A stretch of DNA of 21,190 nucleotides from an uncultured Lachnospiraceae bacterium. GTDB lineage: Bacteria; Bacillota; Clostridia; Lachnospirales; Lachnospiraceae. The stretch is from assembly GCA_934292725.1 (NCBI GenBank), contig CAKQXY010000055.1, positions 1 to 21,190 of the forward strand. Reading direction: 5' to 3'. Each line of letters begins with the position of its first letter. Positions within the stretch are counted from its first letter, which is position 1. Under the pieces are notes generated by a model. The model was not told where the DNA came from, searched no databases, and saw only the letters and a program-made list of their open reading frames with translations. Below are positions 15,154 through 21,190 of this stretch, in pieces. A program made the position numbers and the translations under genes.

Positions 15154-15325
15154 TCTCTGTCCTTTTGCCTGAGAGATTCCTGTGCTGACGCACAATTGCA
15201 CCTTCGGCCTCCGATTTTACGGATGTCTCCAGAGATACGATCCATCTGCAGTTTCTCCCTGAAAAGGTACCTGAGAGTGTTACTCCTTCGGTGGGCCGCA
15301 GCCTCTTTCCAGCAGACTTCTTCTC
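15154..15325 (-). promoter_or_regulatory. Tandem glycine riboswitch
   Basis: Read on the minus strand, two gcvT-type aptamers follow each other. The first contains TCTGCTGGAAAGA, CACCGAAGGAGTAAC, CTCTCAGGTACC and a closing GCAGA. The second contains ATCTCTGGAGA, GGCCGAAGGTGCAA, TCTCTCAGGCAAAAGGACAGAGA. CCGAAGG, CTCTCAGG and the terminal AAAGGACAGAG are the conserved core elements of the glycine riboswitch. Position directly before a glycine/alanine symporter supports it. In transporter contexts it commonly turns expression off when glycine is abundant. Confidence 0.93.
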
Positions 15326-15394
15326 GTTATCACTACTGTGCTTTACTATACCGCAGTGAAGTATGTTCTGTCAAGTAAAAATTAGAAACAAAAA

Positions 15395-15427
15395 CCATCA
15401 GGACATATTAATTTCAAGTCCTAATGG
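15395..15427 (-). terminator. Intrinsic terminator after the aldo/keto reductase gene
   Basis: CCATCAGGAC (15395-15404) pairs with GTCCTAATGG (15418-15427) with one C-A mismatch. On the minus strand TTTTTGTTT follows. It lies 28 bases past the stop at 15455. The plus side also has four T. Confidence 0.75.
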
Positions 15428-15454
15428 TTTTCGCTGTCAATTATGATCTATTTT

Positions 15455-16447
15455 TTATTTACCGCAGATCTCATCGATCTTTGCTCTCTCTTCCTCTGTA
15501 AATACAGGAGCTTTCAGCATTCCGATGTTGTCTAAAATCTGAGCTGGCTTTGATGCACCAATAAGAACGCTTGTGATATCTCCATCACGAAGAATCCATG
15601 CGAGTGCCATCTGTGCAAGGCTTTCACCACGTTTCTTTGCAATCTCATTTAATGCATTAATCTTTGCCAATGTCTCCTCGGTGATTGCATTCTCCTTTAA
15701 GAATCTTCCATCAGTGCGAATACGGCTGTCCTGCGGAATACCATGCAGATAACGATCAGTCAGAAGGCCCTGTGCTAATGGGCAGAAGGTGATAATTCCG
15801 ATTCCATTCTTTGATGCATAATCCTTTAAACCATCAGTTTCAATAGTACGATCAAACATAGAGTACTTGCGCTGATTGATAATAAATGGAGTGCCCATCT
15901 CTTTAAAGAGCTTTGCAATCTCAATAGTCTGCTCCTTATTATAATTGGAAATTCCAACATAAAGAGCTTTTCCGCTTCTTACAATGCCATCAAGGGCTCT
16001 TGCTGTCTCTTCAAGCGGAGTCTCTGGATCTGGTCTGTGATGATAATAAATGTCCACATAGTCAAGTCCCATTCTCTTTAAGCTCTGATCAAGGCTCGCA
16101 ACTAAATATTTCTTGCTGCCCCAGTTTCCGTAAGGGCCTTCCCACATATCATAACCAGCCTTTGTTGAAATAACTAACTCGTCACGGTATGCACCAAGGC
16201 TCTTCTTTAAAATGCGTCCAAAATTTTCCTCTGCTGCTCCTGGAACTGGACCATAATTATTTGCCAGGTCAAAATGTGTAATACCATTGTCAAATGCAGT
16301 CTCACACATAGCCATCATGGTGTCAAAATTTCCATTAGTGCCAAAATTGTGCCATAATCCAAGTGACACTGCCGGAAGCTTTAAACCACTTGCTCCGCAA
16401 CGATTATACTTCATATTTTCGTATCTTGTTTTTTCTGCAATATACAT
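15455..16447 (-). CDS. Aldo/keto reductase, YghZ/glyceraldehyde-3-phosphate reductase-like
   Basis: This is a 330-residue NADPH-dependent TIM-barrel reductase. The catalytic tetrad is visible as D60 and Y65 (HFDLANNYGP), K96 (STKAGY) and H137 (YYHHRPDPETPLEE). The segments YRDELVISTKAGYDMW, GSKKYLVASLDQSLKRMGLDYVDIY and VLIGASKPAQILDN are characteristic of the YghZ group, which reduces L-glyceraldehyde 3-phosphate, methylglyoxal and other aldehydes. The ATG at 16447 follows AGGAG by 8 bases. The gene is divergent from a MerR regulator and its promoter carries a MerR-type operator. Its terminator is at 15395-15427. The cytoplasmic detoxification role is inferred from the family. Confidence 0.92.
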   Translation of the reverse strand: MYIAEKTRYENMKYNRCGASGLKLPAVSLGLWHNFGTNGNFDTMMAMCETAFDNGITHFDLANNYGPVPGAAEENFGRILKKSLGAYRDELVISTKAGYDMWEGPYGNWGSKKYLVASLDQSLKRMGLDYVDIYYHHRPDPETPLEETARALDGIVRSGKALYVGISNYNKEQTIEIAKLFKEMGTPFIINQRKYSMFDRTIETDGLKDYASKNGIGIITFCPLAQGLLTDRYLHGIPQDSRIRTDGRFLKENAITEETLAKINALNEIAKKRGESLAQMALAWILRDGDITSVLIGASKPAQILDNIGMLKAPVFTEEERAKIDEICGK

Positions 16448-16497
16448 ATTTTTTCTCCTTTTCTGCATTGATTCTTTATTGTTTCTGTGCTACACTC

Positions 16498-16528
16498 ACC
16501 TTATCACTTCAAGTTAACTTGAAGTCAA
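16498..16528 (-). promoter_or_regulatory. MerR-type operator-promoter of the aldo/keto reductase gene
   Basis: On the minus strand TTGACT (16528-16523) and TAAGGT (16503-16498) are separated by 19 bases, the overlong spacer that MerR activators correct by DNA twisting. The spacer contains a perfect 20-base palindrome ACTTCAAGTTAACTTGAAGT (16506-16525). The same site may repress the divergent MerR gene. Confidence 0.85.
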
Positions 16529-16567
16529 GTGTTTTTTATTATTTTTCAAAACTTCAGGAGGCATTTT

Positions 16568-17068
16568 ATGGCGCATTCATCCAACTCAAATGATATAAAT
16601 GAAACTAAAAAGACTGACCAGCAAACCTATACGATCCGACAGATTTCAAATCTATACAAACTGCCTGCTTCGACGCTTCGTTACTATGAAGACCTTGGTC
16701 TTCTGACAGATGTTGTCCACACCGCTTCGGGTGCTCGCATTTATAATCAGTCGCATATTGACCGCTTGGGCGGAATTATGTGTTTTAAGCGAACTGGTCT
16801 TTCAATTGCTAAAATCCGCCAGTTTTACCTCTATGAAGAGCATATGGAAGAGCATGCACATGACATCAGCCAAATGATGATTGACCATGAGCAAGATATT
16901 TTAAATCAAATTGAGGAACTTCAAAATGATCTTGTTCATATTCGTGAAAAAGTGCGCTATTATGCCGCCGTGGAAAATGCCATTAAAAAAAATGAGCCAA
17001 TTCCTGAATGGCATCAATTTCTTGCGAGCGAGAAAAATGAGAATGACAACAATGCAGGCAAAAATTAA
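16568..17068 (+). CDS. MerR-family transcriptional regulator
   Basis: The protein has 166 residues. A MerR winged helix spans about 21-90 (YTIRQISNLYKLPASTLRYY, GLL, ARIYNQSHIDRLGGIMCFKRTGLSIAKI). A dimerisation helix of coiled-coil type lies at about 100-140, followed by a short polar tail. No cysteine pair for metal binding is present in the tail, so it is more like the aldehyde- or drug-responsive AdhR-type group than the mercury/copper sensors. The start is chosen at 16568 because AGGAGG lies 7 bases upstream. The longer ORF start lies in the operator. It probably activates the divergent aldo/keto reductase. Confidence 0.92.
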   Translation: MAHSSNSNDINETKKTDQQTYTIRQISNLYKLPASTLRYYEDLGLLTDVVHTASGARIYNQSHIDRLGGIMCFKRTGLSIAKIRQFYLYEEHMEEHAHDISQMMIDHEQDILNQIEELQNDLVHIREKVRYYAAVENAIKKNEPIPEWHQFLASEKNENDNNAGKN

Positions 17069-17086
17069 TGAGTCTTTGCCATTAAT
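17064..17086. other. Short dyad covering both convergent stop codons
   Basis: ATTAATG (17064-17070) and CATTAAT (17080-17086) are 7-base inverted arms that overlap the TAA of the MerR gene and the TAA of the DUF3878-like gene. It is AT-rich and weak, without long T tails, so it may be a minor terminator or chance. Confidence 0.3.
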
Positions 17087-18044
17087 CCTGTTTGATTTCC
17101 TCTACTGTTACTCGTTTTTTGTTCCATCCATTTTGCCAAATCAATAAATACACATGAAAATCAAGGTCATCCTGCGCCATGGTAAACGGTTCCTCACGAA
17201 ATACCTCTGCGCGGATGCCCTTTTTATTAAGTTCAAGCCTCTTTGCCTCTGCCTTTTTAAGCAGCTGATTCAGATTTTTATCTGCTTCCTTAGAAAAAGT
17301 TCGCCGCGGATATTTTTTATTTTCTTCCTTTAGACTTTCAGAAATCAGCTGCGTGATTTTTTCATGCTTTTTCTTTTTTAAGAGCTTCGCAATCTGCTTT
17401 GCAATCACTGGCTTTGGAAAGCCTTCATATAGCCTAAGCAGCTGAATCAATTCGCGGTCTTTTGCCTGCACAGCAAACGCTTCCATCAGCTTTATCGCCT
17501 CTGGTTCAACTTCTTTTAGATCTTCTGATCCCACACGATACTGCTTTGGCACCGCAGGATAACTGCATGCATTCAGCGGTGGAAAATCAGCAAGACTTGC
17601 AAGCTGCCTTTCCTTTTCAGTACAATACTCCTCACCTAGATAATGGTACTTATCACGCAGAATCGCAATCTGGTATTCTAATACGCGAAGATCCTCATCG
17701 CCTTTCATCCAAAAATGACCGATTCCACTATATTCATACAGATGAACTTCTAGTTCAAGCTTTTTAAAAAAGAGCGTGACGACACATTCTCCCTGCCAGA
17801 CAGATAACACATAGCCGTCACCGTCTTTCTGCAAGGATGCGTCCAATTCACCCTCATAATCACTTTGATAGCTTCCCGTCATTTTAACCTGATGAAAGAC
17901 AAGAAAACTTTCCGCTGCATCATTCATCAGATATACAAGACGAAGCTTATCCATTAATTTTGCTGTTTCAAAAGCTTCTGGCAGGATCAGTTCAAACTGA
18001 CCCTGTGCCAGAAGCTCCTGCAGCATTTCAAATGCATCCATCAT
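17082..18044 (-). CDS. DUF3878-like protein of unknown function
   Basis: This 320-residue soluble protein has no signal peptide or membrane segment. The composition and layout (an N-terminal helical stretch, a beta-rich middle with EVHLYEYSGIGHFWMKGDEDLRVLEYQIAILRDKYHYLGEEYC, and a lysine-rich C-terminal half ending VYLLIWQNGWNKKRVTVEEI) fit the DUF3878 family of Clostridia. That assignment is from memory and its function is unknown. An LLRLYEGFPKPVIAKQIAKLLKKKK segment (about 220-245) is strongly basic. The ATG at 18044 overlaps the HIT stop in TGATG, with GGAG about 10 bases upstream. A TTG one codon earlier is less likely. The overlap shows translational coupling to the HIT protein. Confidence 0.7.
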   Translation of the reverse strand: MMDAFEMLQELLAQGQFELILPEAFETAKLMDKLRLVYLMNDAAESFLVFHQVKMTGSYQSDYEGELDASLQKDGDGYVLSVWQGECVVTLFFKKLELEVHLYEYSGIGHFWMKGDEDLRVLEYQIAILRDKYHYLGEEYCTEKERQLASLADFPPLNACSYPAVPKQYRVGSEDLKEVEPEAIKLMEAFAVQAKDRELIQLLRLYEGFPKPVIAKQIAKLLKKKKHEKITQLISESLKEENKKYPRRTFSKEADKNLNQLLKKAEAKRLELNKKGIRAEVFREEPFTMAQDDLDFHVYLLIWQNGWNKKRVTVEEIKQD

Positions 18045-18481
18045 CAATTGTTAACTCCGCCTACAAGCTTCTCCTGATAAAGCTTTACCATCTCATCATA
18101 CTCTTTATCGGTCAGCTTCTTCTCGCCCGGGTTCATAGCAAATACGCCGCCCCACTCATACTGATCCTTATATTTTGGAACAAGATGGAAATGCAGATGA
18201 TGACCTGTATCACCATATGCACCATAATTTACCTTGTCTGGATGGAACAACTCGTGCATTGCCTGTGCCACCTTTGCAATATCTTCCATGTAAGCAGCGC
18301 GCTCCTCTGGTGTCAGTTCAACAATCTCGCTCACATGCTTTTTATGTGCCACGATAACTCTTCCCGGATGACTCTGCTCCTTGAACAGATATACCTTTGA
18401 AGTCTCTAACTCACAGATTTTAATTCCGAAAGCGGCAACTAGCTCGCCTTCCATGCAATATGCGCAATTCTGATCTTTCAT
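18044..18481 (-). CDS. HIT-family nucleotide hydrolase/transferase
   Basis: The protein has 145 residues, close to the HIT norm. The histidine triad is visible as H95, H97 and H99 in GHHLHFHLVPKY. CAYC (6-9) near the N-terminus and HPGRVIVAHKKHVSEIVELT (38-57) are further family motifs. HIT proteins hydrolyse AMP- or GMP-linked compounds such as adenosine phosphoramidates in the cytoplasm. AGGAGG lies 10 bases before the ATG. The gene has its own promoter (18518-18546), 75 bases downstream of the alpha-galactosidase, and overlaps the DUF3878-like gene by one base. Confidence 0.92.
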   Translation of the reverse strand: MKDQNCAYCMEGELVAAFGIKICELETSKVYLFKEQSHPGRVIVAHKKHVSEIVELTPEERAAYMEDIAKVAQAMHELFHPDKVNYGAYGDTGHHLHFHLVPKYKDQYEWGGVFAMNPGEKKLTDKEYDEMVKLYQEKLVGGVNN

Positions 18482-18517
18482 GATCTTTTATCCTCCTGTT
18501 GTTGTTTATTACAGCTT

Positions 18518-18546
18518 ATTATACACATCATTTTCTGCTTTTGCAA
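18518..18546 (-). promoter_or_regulatory. Promoter of the HIT/DUF3878 operon
   Basis: On the minus strand TTGCAA (18546-18541), a 17-base spacer, then TATAAT (18523-18518), about 36 bases ahead of the HIT ATG. Confidence 0.7.
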
Positions 18547-18555
18547 ATCAATAAT

Positions 18556-20736
18556 TTATTTTAATAGCACACCAATCGCTTCCATCTCCTCTGATGGTGT
18601 GATGATTAACTGTCTTCCCTCAACTTTAGCGGTAATTGCAGTCGGTGCATAAATATCAGCAATCGTGCTAGGGCAGCCCTCTGGCAAATCAATCACGATC
18701 TTTTCTGGAACCTCTCCATGGAAGATATGTGCTGTAACAAATGCACTTTCATGCTTGCCTTCATAGAGCTTTCCTTCCTCACTCTGCACGCGGATCACTG
18801 CCTGCCAACCAGTCAGATGGCGATCACTGCTGCCCTTATGGCTGTAAATATAACTATAACCATCGCGAATTGCTGATGCTGCCTTTTTATAGAATGCCAT
18901 TCCATCTTCGATTGCCTTCCACTGCTTGGCACTAAGTTCAGTCACATCACCAGAGAAGCACATGCGGCCAAGAAACGTACTCGCAACGGTGTAGCCGATA
19001 CGCTTCACAGAATCAGTCTTTCTGATAACGGCCCAAATCTGGCTCTGTCTCGGCAGAATTGTTCTGTGAAGTGCTGCTGCAATAACTGGAATTTCCTCGC
19101 ACTCGTGCGCATCAGAGAAGGATGCCATGCTGCACTCACTCATCATCAGCGGCTCTAACTTATGACCGCCAGATGCACAGTTTTCCAGAATGATTCCCGG
19201 AATCTCTTCCTTTACTTTGCGAACAAAATTAACGGATGCCTCACGGTCGCGGCGAAGACCCTCTCCGAGTGATTCCGCACCATCACAGCCAATACCAATC
19301 GTGTCGTTATAGTCCATCTTCATGTAGTCAAAGTTGTATTTTTTGAGCTGTCCAATTACCTTATCTGTTAAGTAGGCAATCGCTTCCGGATTACACATAT
19401 CAAAGAAACGGCGTTCCTTTGTCGTAAGCACCTTTCCGTCACGGTGAAGAAGCAGATCCTCACGCTCAGAATAAACATGAGAATCGCGCCCAACATTATC
19501 AATCTCAAACCAAATACCTGGTTTCATGCCTGCCTTGCGAATATCGTCGCTGACTGCACCAAGACCTTCTGGGAAAAGACGATCAGATGGAACATAATCT
19601 CCCATGCTGCGGCTCCAGTGTACACCTTCCTCGACGAACCAGCCACAGTCCACGACAAAGTACTCAAGACCTTTTCCCTTAACTGCTTCTAGGATACCTT
19701 TAATATTTTCATGGGATGGCAGCCCCCATGTGGTGCAATATTCATTAAACAGAATCGGAAGATGCTGCTCACTTTCCGGCGCTGCATTTACATACTTCTG
19801 TGCGTACTGAGTCAGTCGCTGGCATGCATAATCGACGGTACTTCCTGCGCGCTCATCACTGCAGCAAACGGTAAGAATCGCCTTCGGTGTGGTGAAAGAT
19901 TCACCCGGTTTAATGGTCTTCATCCACTGTCCAAACTCACGGTCTGCTAAACCGCCTGAAAATGCCATACCATCATCTCTGCGGTAGAACTCCATCTGCC
20001 AAGAACACTCTATCGCTAACTGCGCTGCCCATACAACACCAGCCTTTGTGTCTTCGACTGCACCAAATGGGAAATATCCTTTGACTGGCATGGAACCGAT
20101 CTGGCCGTAGCGTGTAGAGTTTACCTGCCAGTATGCCCATGATGGCTCAAGCTGCAAATCCTCTGCAGACTCGGTAACGAGGCGGCCTTCCTGACTCCAC
20201 TTGCTGCGGATTCGATGAAGCTTTAGACACTCCGATGCATCGGCTTCCTCGAATGGAGAGATTAGGCCAATGGAGAAGCTTGTCAGCAATTCGAGGGTGG
20301 TTGAAGCATCGTCATTATTGATTATAGTGGTTGTGCTGCCCAGCGCATACTCGCCCTTTGTCCATGTCAGTATGTGGACAAATTGATGACCTCTGCCATC
20401 TTCAAGATAAGTCTCGATAATTTCTTTTGCGCCTTCGGTTTTATGTACCTGCTTTTCAAAATTGCACGCATCGACTGTCCCACTGTTTCGCATACTTGTA
20501 CCCGGTCCGTATGCCCCCGGATAGATGTCATCCAGCAGCTTTACCTGAACAAGACTATCTCCATGTAAGCATTTGCTGTCGAGCATTGCGTCCAGTTTTT
20601 CTGTTAATTCTTTTTCTTTTTTTACTGGAATCAACAGAAGTTCAATTTGGTTATCTTCCTTTTCCAGCATGTAGTATGCCGCCATATCGCCCAGTGTAAA
20701 GTGGCTGTACACTGACGGTTTTATTCCGTTGCCCAT
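18556..20736 (-). CDS. Alpha-galactosidase-like glycoside hydrolase, family GH36
   Basis: The protein has 726 residues and no signal peptide, so it acts in the cytoplasm on imported oligosaccharides. An N-terminal beta-supersandwich (about 1-315) leads to a TIM barrel (about 325-630) and a C-terminal beta-sheet. Barrel motifs are YFVVDCGWF (359-367), GMKPGIWFEIDNV, YMKMDYND (471-478, nucleophile D475), LENCASGG (517-524) and FSDAHE (540-545, acid/base D542), the GH36/melibiase pattern. The family releases alpha-galactose or related sugars from raffinose-type or galactan side chains. AGGAGG precedes the ATG by nine bases and a promoter lies at 20791-20819. No regulator gene or transporter adjoins it. 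The exact GH36 subgroup is not determined. Confidence 0.9.
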   Translation of the reverse strand: MGNGIKPSVYSHFTLGDMAAYYMLEKEDNQIELLLIPVKKEKELTEKLDAMLDSKCLHGDSLVQVKLLDDIYPGAYGPGTSMRNSGTVDACNFEKQVHKTEGAKEIIETYLEDGRGHQFVHILTWTKGEYALGSTTTIINNDDASTTLELLTSFSIGLISPFEEADASECLKLHRIRSKWSQEGRLVTESAEDLQLEPSWAYWQVNSTRYGQIGSMPVKGYFPFGAVEDTKAGVVWAAQLAIECSWQMEFYRRDDGMAFSGGLADREFGQWMKTIKPGESFTTPKAILTVCCSDERAGSTVDYACQRLTQYAQKYVNAAPESEQHLPILFNEYCTTWGLPSHENIKGILEAVKGKGLEYFVVDCGWFVEEGVHWSRSMGDYVPSDRLFPEGLGAVSDDIRKAGMKPGIWFEIDNVGRDSHVYSEREDLLLHRDGKVLTTKERRFFDMCNPEAIAYLTDKVIGQLKKYNFDYMKMDYNDTIGIGCDGAESLGEGLRRDREASVNFVRKVKEEIPGIILENCASGGHKLEPLMMSECSMASFSDAHECEEIPVIAAALHRTILPRQSQIWAVIRKTDSVKRIGYTVASTFLGRMCFSGDVTELSAKQWKAIEDGMAFYKKAASAIRDGYSYIYSHKGSSDRHLTGWQAVIRVQSEEGKLYEGKHESAFVTAHIFHGEVPEKIVIDLPEGCPSTIADIYAPTAITAKVEGRQLIITPSEEMEAIGVLLK

Positions 20737-20790
20737 TATTTTTTTCCTCCTGCGTTTTCATATAAAAATAAAAATTTATTTGTTATTTTG

Positions 20791-20819
20791 AGTATAACAA
20801 GGTAAGACGTTTTTGTCTA
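20791..20819 (-). promoter_or_regulatory. Promoter of the alpha-galactosidase gene
   Basis: On the minus strand TAGACA (20819-20814), a 17-base spacer, then TATACT (20796-20791), about 55 bases ahead of the ATG. Confidence 0.6.
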
Positions 20820-20830
20820 TCTGAAACAAT

Positions 20831-20853
20831 AAAAAAGCCCCGCTTGCGCGGGG
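20831..20853 (-). terminator. Strong intrinsic terminator upstream of the alpha-galactosidase
   Basis: CCCCGC (20838-20843) and GCGGGG (20848-20853) form a GC-only stem with a four-base loop. On the minus strand CTTTTTTATT follows. It insulates the alpha-galactosidase from transcription coming from the right. Confidence 0.85.
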
Positions 20854-20909
20854 AATACATGAAAGCATTCTAATCAAAAGTTTGTTTTAATGTCTTTCTA
20901 ATACCTAGT

Positions 20910-21010
20910 GTGATACTCCCACGTGCGTTCTTGCGAACGGGCGGGGCTTCTTGAGACATGGTAGAACGCCTCAAAGGGCCATCACAAGCCCTCTACACTC
21001 TGTTACGAGC
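20910..21010 (-). ncRNA. Probable right end/omegaRNA scaffold of an IS200/IS605 (TnpB-type) element
   Basis: Read on the minus strand: GTAGA (20996-20992) pairs with TCTAC (20965-20961) around an inner GGGC/GCCC stem (20991-20988 with 20979-20976). Then come CATGTCTCAAGAAGCCCC, a CGTTC-GCAA-GAACG hairpin (20939-20926), and GGAGTATCAC ending at 20910. The series ATGTCTCAAGAAGCCCC, hairpin, GGGAGTATCAC is what I recall at the right ends of TnpB elements, where it forms the omegaRNA. The match is from memory. No TnpB ORF is visible in the remaining 180 bases. Confidence 0.5.
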
Positions 21011-21016
21011 TTACCT

Positions 21017-21190
21017 TTAAGCCGTCTTTTTTGCGGCTGTTTGTTTTAATTCTTCGATATATTTGGTCTTGTCTTTCGCACTGCTTACTTTGAACAGTGC
21101 GAAATATACAAGTTTCTGTTCCTGCCTGCGATGATGCAGCCATCGGTTCATACCACGTTTTCTTTGTGGTCTGGCGTGTTTTTTCTTGTG
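21017..21190 (-). CDS. C-terminal end of an unidentified ORF (partial)
   Basis: An open frame from the right edge to a TAA at 21017 encodes 57 residues rich in lysine and arginine. It begins HKKKHARPQRKRGMNRWLHH and includes KLVYFALFKVSSAKDKTKYI before the stop. It does not show the C-terminal zinc-finger pattern (CxxC pairs) of TnpB. Its start is outside the window and I do not recognise the family. It lies just ahead of the omegaRNA-like segment and could be a degraded or unusual element-borne gene, or a chance frame. Confidence 0.35.
   Translation of the reverse strand, partial: HKKKHARPQRKRGMNRWLHHRRQEQKLVYFALFKVSSAKDKTKYIEELKQTAAKKTA

Overview
The window reads as chromosome of a low-GC, Gram-positive anaerobe of the Clostridia, most likely a gut Lachnospiraceae species. 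The basis is AT-rich sequence, strong AGGAGG-type ribosome binding sites, U-tailed intrinsic terminators, a DUF3878-like protein, a tandem glycine riboswitch in front of an AGCS symporter, and many carbohydrate-degradation genes. The genus cannot be named from the sequence alone. No rRNA, tRNA or CRISPR array was seen.

Layout. 1-128 is the start of a minus-strand B12-binding radical SAM protein behind a promoter built into a nested palindrome. 306-4285 holds two near-identical free-methionine-(R)-sulfoxide reductase genes in direct orientation, flanking a divergent AraC regulator and an FHS-type sugar transporter plus DUF1349 protein. 4367-5695 is a Schlafen/AlbA_2 regulator-like protein with a consensus promoter inside an inverted repeat. 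5851-11140 is a minus-strand saccharide block: a protein that looks like two fused L-rhamnose-mutarotase-type domains, an FG-GAP protein of rhamnogalacturonan-lyase type that appears internally deleted, a broken M20 dipeptidase gene, and a cytoplasmic heparinase II/III-family lyase. 11257-13478 has a NUDIX hydrolase divergent from a MATE exporter. 13609-15330 is an AGCS amino-acid:Na+ symporter under a tandem glycine riboswitch. 15455-17068 is an aldo/keto reductase divergent from its probable MerR regulator, with a textbook 19-bp-spacer operator-promoter. 17082-20736 is a DUF3878-like protein, a HIT protein and a GH36 alpha-galactosidase. 20830-21190 holds a terminator, a structured segment resembling the right end/omegaRNA of an IS200/IS605 (TnpB) element, and the end of an unidentified ORF.

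How it fits together. Intracellular heparinase-family lyase, mutarotase-like and FG-GAP proteins, GH36 and the FHS transporter suggest uptake and cytoplasmic breakdown of uronic-acid and galactose-containing oligosaccharides (pectin or glycosaminoglycan type). The exact substrate is inference. Two genes in this block carry apparent deletions, so part of the pathway may be decaying. The remaining genes (sulfoxide repair, aldehyde/ketone reduction, glycine transport, drug/metabolite export) are housekeeping or stress functions with well-formed local regulation. I see no clear new multi-gene system. The most unusual items are the deletion that removes exactly the metal-ligand motif of the M20 peptidase, the apparent in-frame deletion in the FG-GAP protein, the orphan plus-strand terminator, and the regulatory palindromes.
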